The position numbers and the translations under genes are program-made. The notes under the pieces were generated by a model that was not told where the DNA came from, did no database searches, and saw only the letters and a list, made by a program, of their open reading frames with translations. A stretch of 64,000 nucleotides of DNA from Lelliottia nimipressuralis (GTDB lineage: Bacteria; Pseudomonadota; Gammaproteobacteria; Enterobacterales; Enterobacteriaceae). The stretch spans positions 310,001 through 374,000 of the forward strand of contig NZ_SDDX01000008.1 of assembly GCF_004115925.1 (NCBI RefSeq), in the 5' to 3' direction. Position 1 is the stretch's first letter, and the number at the start of each line of letters is the position of its first letter. This document shows, piece after piece, positions 61,332-64,000 of the stretch.

Positions 61332-62675
61332 TCAACCTCTTATCGCCCACAGCTGCATATCCAGATCCGGGAAGGTGCCGGAAATGTGCAGCGCCATCGC
61401 CCCGGCTTTCGCCACGTCCTGCCAGGCCGCGGCCCCTTTATCCAGGTCGAAATAGACGTAACCATCGTGATAAGGAAGCTGGCGAGGCGCGGCAGTGCGA
61501 GGCGACAGCGGTACGCCAGGCACCTGGACACTGACCACATTGCGGATTTTGTCGGTCGCAGCGATTTTCGACTGCTGAGTGAACTGGAGAATGATCTGGT
61601 TCTGCGGCATCCGCGCGCGGACGGCCAGTACGAAGGAGCCCGACTGCAGCAGCGTCGGATCGTTAACCGTGGCGATATACACCCCATCGGATAAGATCAG
61701 CGGCAGGTTCTGAGCCCGTGGCATCAGCACGGTGTTAAGCGCCCGACGCAGCTCCAGAATCACCGTTTTAAAAGACTGCGTGAGATTCCGGTGGTTGTAG
61801 ACATCGACCGGACACGGCAGACGGCTGTTCTCGGTAAAGGTCATCAGCTCACCCAGCAGACGCACCAGATCCAGATAAAAAGTTTCCGGATGCAGCGTAT
61901 GCAGATGGGTGCGATGGGTGAAGTGCATCTGGCTGCGGTTCAACATCTGCAACATCATAAATTCTGCTACATCGGCGATACCGCTCTGCTCCGGCGAGCC
62001 AATGCGCTTTGCCAGTTCGCTGGCGCGGTTACTGATTAGCCCCTGAACGTCCCCGGCAAACCCGTTCAGCACAGGGCTCACCCGAATCGCCTGACAAGTG
62101 GGGATAAAGCCCTCATCCAGTACCAGCGCGCCATTGGGCTGCTGACTGCGAATGCGGCATAACGGGAGGGTGACCATCGCGCTGAGATCGTCCGCGCCGC
62201 TCACAATTTTTGGCGCCAGCTGCCCCAGAACAAGCTGCTGGACATCGCCATCATCTGAGTGCAAATCCCGAATATCGCTGCGGGCCAGCCGGTAACGCTC
62301 CGTGCTTTGTCCAGCACTTTGGCGGCTCTCAATTTCGCAGGTGATATCACTGATGACCGGCAGCGCGAGGTAGATGTCATGGCTTCCGGGCTTTGACAGA
62401 TCGACAGGATGGTAGGGCAAAGGAAGCTGGTCCTGCTCCGGGATACTGAATACCGTGCCATCAGGCATGCAGCCGCTCGCAAAGTCGAGCATCAACTTCC
62501 CCTGAGCCAGCAACTCTGAATTCACTGACAGCGCTGTAAATCCCCAGCTAAAGTCGGCCTGTGCATTGATGCGCTGGTTCAGCAGATATTCCTGATTACG
62601 CTGCTGTTGCTGGAAGTGCTGCGGCAGGGCGAATAATCCCTCTTGCCAGATCACCTTATTTTTCATCGTCGCCAT
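61332..62675 (-). CDS. tssK: T6SS baseplate protein TssK
   Basis: TssK trimers connect the baseplate to the membrane complex. I use the ATG at 62675 (MATMKNKVIWQEGLFALPQH) because GAGGA lies at good spacing; it gives 447 residues. The family signature VIWQEGLFALPQHFQQQ is at the start, with a C-terminal stretch LPYHDGYVYFDLDKGAAAW. An upstream ATG at 62777 lies inside tssJ. The gene follows the tssJ stop by 2 bp. Confidence 0.95.
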   Translation of the reverse strand: MATMKNKVIWQEGLFALPQHFQQQQRNQEYLLNQRINAQADFSWGFTALSVNSELLAQGKLMLDFASGCMPDGTVFSIPEQDQLPLPYHPVDLSKPGSHDIYLALPVISDITCEIESRQSAGQSTERYRLARSDIRDLHSDDGDVQQLVLGQLAPKIVSGADDLSAMVTLPLCRIRSQQPNGALVLDEGFIPTCQAIRVSPVLNGFAGDVQGLISNRASELAKRIGSPEQSGIADVAEFMMLQMLNRSQMHFTHRTHLHTLHPETFYLDLVRLLGELMTFTENSRLPCPVDVYNHRNLTQSFKTVILELRRALNTVLMPRAQNLPLILSDGVYIATVNDPTLLQSGSFVLAVRARMPQNQIILQFTQQSKIAATDKIRNVVSVQVPGVPLSPRTAAPRQLPYHDGYVYFDLDKGAAAWQDVAKAGAMALHISGTFPDLDMQLWAIRG

Positions 62676-62677
62676 CG

Positions 62678-63202
62678 TCAGTCTTCCTCTTTTTTCATTT
62701 CGATACTGCTCTGCCGTACATGCACCAGCACACGGTATTGGTGGCCCGTACCTTCCACTGGCTCGATCTGCTTCCATTCGGAGGACTGGTCATCCGAGAA
62801 GTAGGCTACAATGCCAATAAACTGCGTTTTTTCGTCCAGTTTCACCGGCGGCAGGGTTTTGAGCGTGTCCGGCAGCAGGCTGAAATCCTGGTGATCGATG
62901 TAGTTTTTCCCTAACACATCCGGTAACGGTGTACTGGCTATCTGATCATAGTCAGCGGCCTGTAGCTTTGAATCGTCGCTGAGATAGACTAGTTGCACAT
63001 CCACAGGGGCGGCTTCCCCCTCTGCGTTGGTATTGGTATCCGGTTCAGTGAGAAGCGTGACGGTCACCTCCGACGGTTGTACCGCCTGCTTTCCGACCTG
63101 AATATCCGGATTACTGATCACCTGGCCGAGTTTTTTCGCCGTTTCGCAGCCAGTTAAAACCACGCTCATCAGAACGCAGGCCAGAAACGCCCTCCTGATC
63201 AT
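62678..63202 (-). CDS. tssJ: T6SS outer-membrane lipoprotein TssJ
   Basis: TssJ anchors the membrane complex to the outer membrane and contacts TssM. It has 174 residues with a lipoprotein signal ending in VVLTGC (Cys19) and a transthyretin-like beta sandwich including VTVTLLTEPDTN, VDVQLVYLSDD and FIGIVAYFSDD. It overlaps the upstream FHA gene stop by 4 bp (ATGA) and is followed by tssK. Confidence 0.94.
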   Translation of the reverse strand: MIRRAFLACVLMSVVLTGCETAKKLGQVISNPDIQVGKQAVQPSEVTVTLLTEPDTNTNAEGEAAPVDVQLVYLSDDSKLQAADYDQIASTPLPDVLGKNYIDHQDFSLLPDTLKTLPPVKLDEKTQFIGIVAYFSDDQSSEWKQIEPVEGTGHQYRVLVHVRQSSIEMKKEED

Positions 63203-64000
63203 GCTTCCGACTCCCGTTGCTTCTCTCTCAATACCCGGTCATAGACCTGGGCATACACTTCGTTAAACAGCATCTCGAAACCCTGCTGACGGCTGGACGC
63301 CAGTTCGTCGTAGTAATGGCTATACATCTGCCATGCGCCGGCATCGTCCAGCGGCTGGCGCAATTCATGGCTGCGACGATACTGAACAAAACGGCGCATC
63401 AGGCTCTGGGGAGAAAAGGCGTCCAGCAGGACACGCAGCGATTCGATAATCGCCCCGCGATTGGCTTCTTCATGGTGGCGAATGTTGCGCAGGCTCTCGC
63501 GTACTGCGGCAGGAGCAGCAAGGTGAACCGGGCTTTTACCCTCGGCAAACATCACATCCAGCGCCGTGGTGTAGTCCATATTCAGACGCAACGGGTTATC
63601 TTCCAGCGGACGCAGATGCTTGTCAGACAGGCTGTTACGTTGATATTGAAGCTCAAGCAGCCCTTGTATTGCGGCCTGCAATGTCCTTCCAGCCTCTTCC
63701 AAAAAATCATCCGCCTCCTGTGAATTGCGTACAGAAAGCGAGCAGCCTAACCCACGCATAAGCGGCGTGACGGCGAGATGGCGATGTGTCATTTCACCCT
63801 GCGCGCCCGCTTCATCATGACTCTCGTGAGAATCGGCATACATCGGTGGCAGATCCATAAACTGATTTTCCAGCCTGCTATTACCGGGCGGAGCGGAAAG
63901 CGTGGCGGTGGTTCGAAGGGGAGCCGATCCCGACAGCAGATCACCCGCAGTGGTCAGACTTTCTGTTTGCAACGCCTGGAGAGGATCGGTAGAAAAACCG
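63199..64000 (-). CDS. tagH: T6SS FHA-domain protein (TagH/Fha), partial
   Basis: The reading frame runs in from the right edge; the N-terminal part with the expected FHA domain lies outside the window. What is visible is the DPLQALQ linker segment and the conserved C-terminal domain of the T6SS FHA family, with AVTPLMRGLGCSLSV, KHLRPLEDNPLRLN and SPQSLMRRFVQYRRS. FHA proteins read threonine phosphorylation to control T6SS assembly in other species. No kinase or phosphatase gene is in view. Confidence 0.88.
   Translation of the reverse strand, partial: GFSTDPLQALQTESLTTAGDLLSGSAPLRTTATLSAPPGNSRLENQFMDLPPMYADSHESHDEAGAQGEMTHRHLAVTPLMRGLGCSLSVRNSQEADDFLEEAGRTLQAAIQGLLELQYQRNSLSDKHLRPLEDNPLRLNMDYTTALDVMFAEGKSPVHLAAPAAVRESLRNIRHHEEANRGAIIESLRVLLDAFSPQSLMRRFVQYRRSHELRQPLDDAGAWQMYSHYYDELASSRQQGFEMLFNEVYAQVYDRVLREKQRESEA

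Overview
The window is an enterobacterial chromosome segment, most like Enterobacter or a close relative such as Lelliottia or Leclercia. Its backbone follows E. coli K-12 gene order from serA to pheV almost gene for gene, and most protein lengths match the E. coli orthologues exactly or within a few residues. Three blocks break that order: an orphan TRAP-type binding protein between argO and mscS, a citrate-fermentation cluster between nupG and speC, and a type VI secretion (T6SS) cluster beyond the pheV tRNA. The genus is inferred from gene order and remembered sequences, not from a search.

Layout. 1-4.9 kb: serA, rpiA, argP, yggE, argO (serine synthesis, pentose phosphate, arginine export and its regulator). 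5-6.1 kb: orphan DctP-like binding protein. 6.1-13.1 kb: mscS, fbaA-pgk-epd and tktA (mechanosensitive channel, glycolysis, transketolase). 13.3-19.3 kb: loiP, speB, speA with the small gene yqgB, and metK (proteolysis, putrescine synthesis from arginine, S-adenosylmethionine). 19.7-25.4 kb: galP, sprT, endA, rsmE, gshB, yqgE, ruvX. 25.4-34.2 kb: yggR divergent from yggS-yggT-yggU-rdgB-hemW, then yggN, yggL-trmB, mutY-yggX-mltC. 34.4-35.7 kb: nupG.

35.7-45.7 kb: a leftward operon citW-FAH hydrolase-citC-D-E-F-X-G, divergent from a CitA/CitB-type two-component pair. CitW should import citrate, CitDEF cleaves it to acetate and oxaloacetate, and CitC/X/G make, attach and acetylate the prosthetic group. 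The FAH-superfamily enzyme in the operon has no settled role. Its metal-ligand spacing matches FAHD1, so oxaloacetate decarboxylation or tautomerisation is a testable idea. REP-like palindromes lie at both outer edges of this block.

45.8-49.0 kb: speC, yqgA and tRNA-Phe (pheV). 49.0-64.0 kb: an AT-rich gap, an unrecognised lipoprotein gene, then a leftward T6SS operon entering from beyond the right edge. In transcription order it reads FHA protein (partial), tssJ, tssK, tssL, clpV, vasI/tagO, tssA, tssM, vasL-like, hcp. The order resembles the Vibrio cholerae VCA0112-VCA0121 block without vasH. The clpV reading frame is broken near 59,121-59,137, so the apparatus may lack its recycling ATPase unless this is a sequence error. 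Sheath, baseplate and VgrG genes are not in the window.
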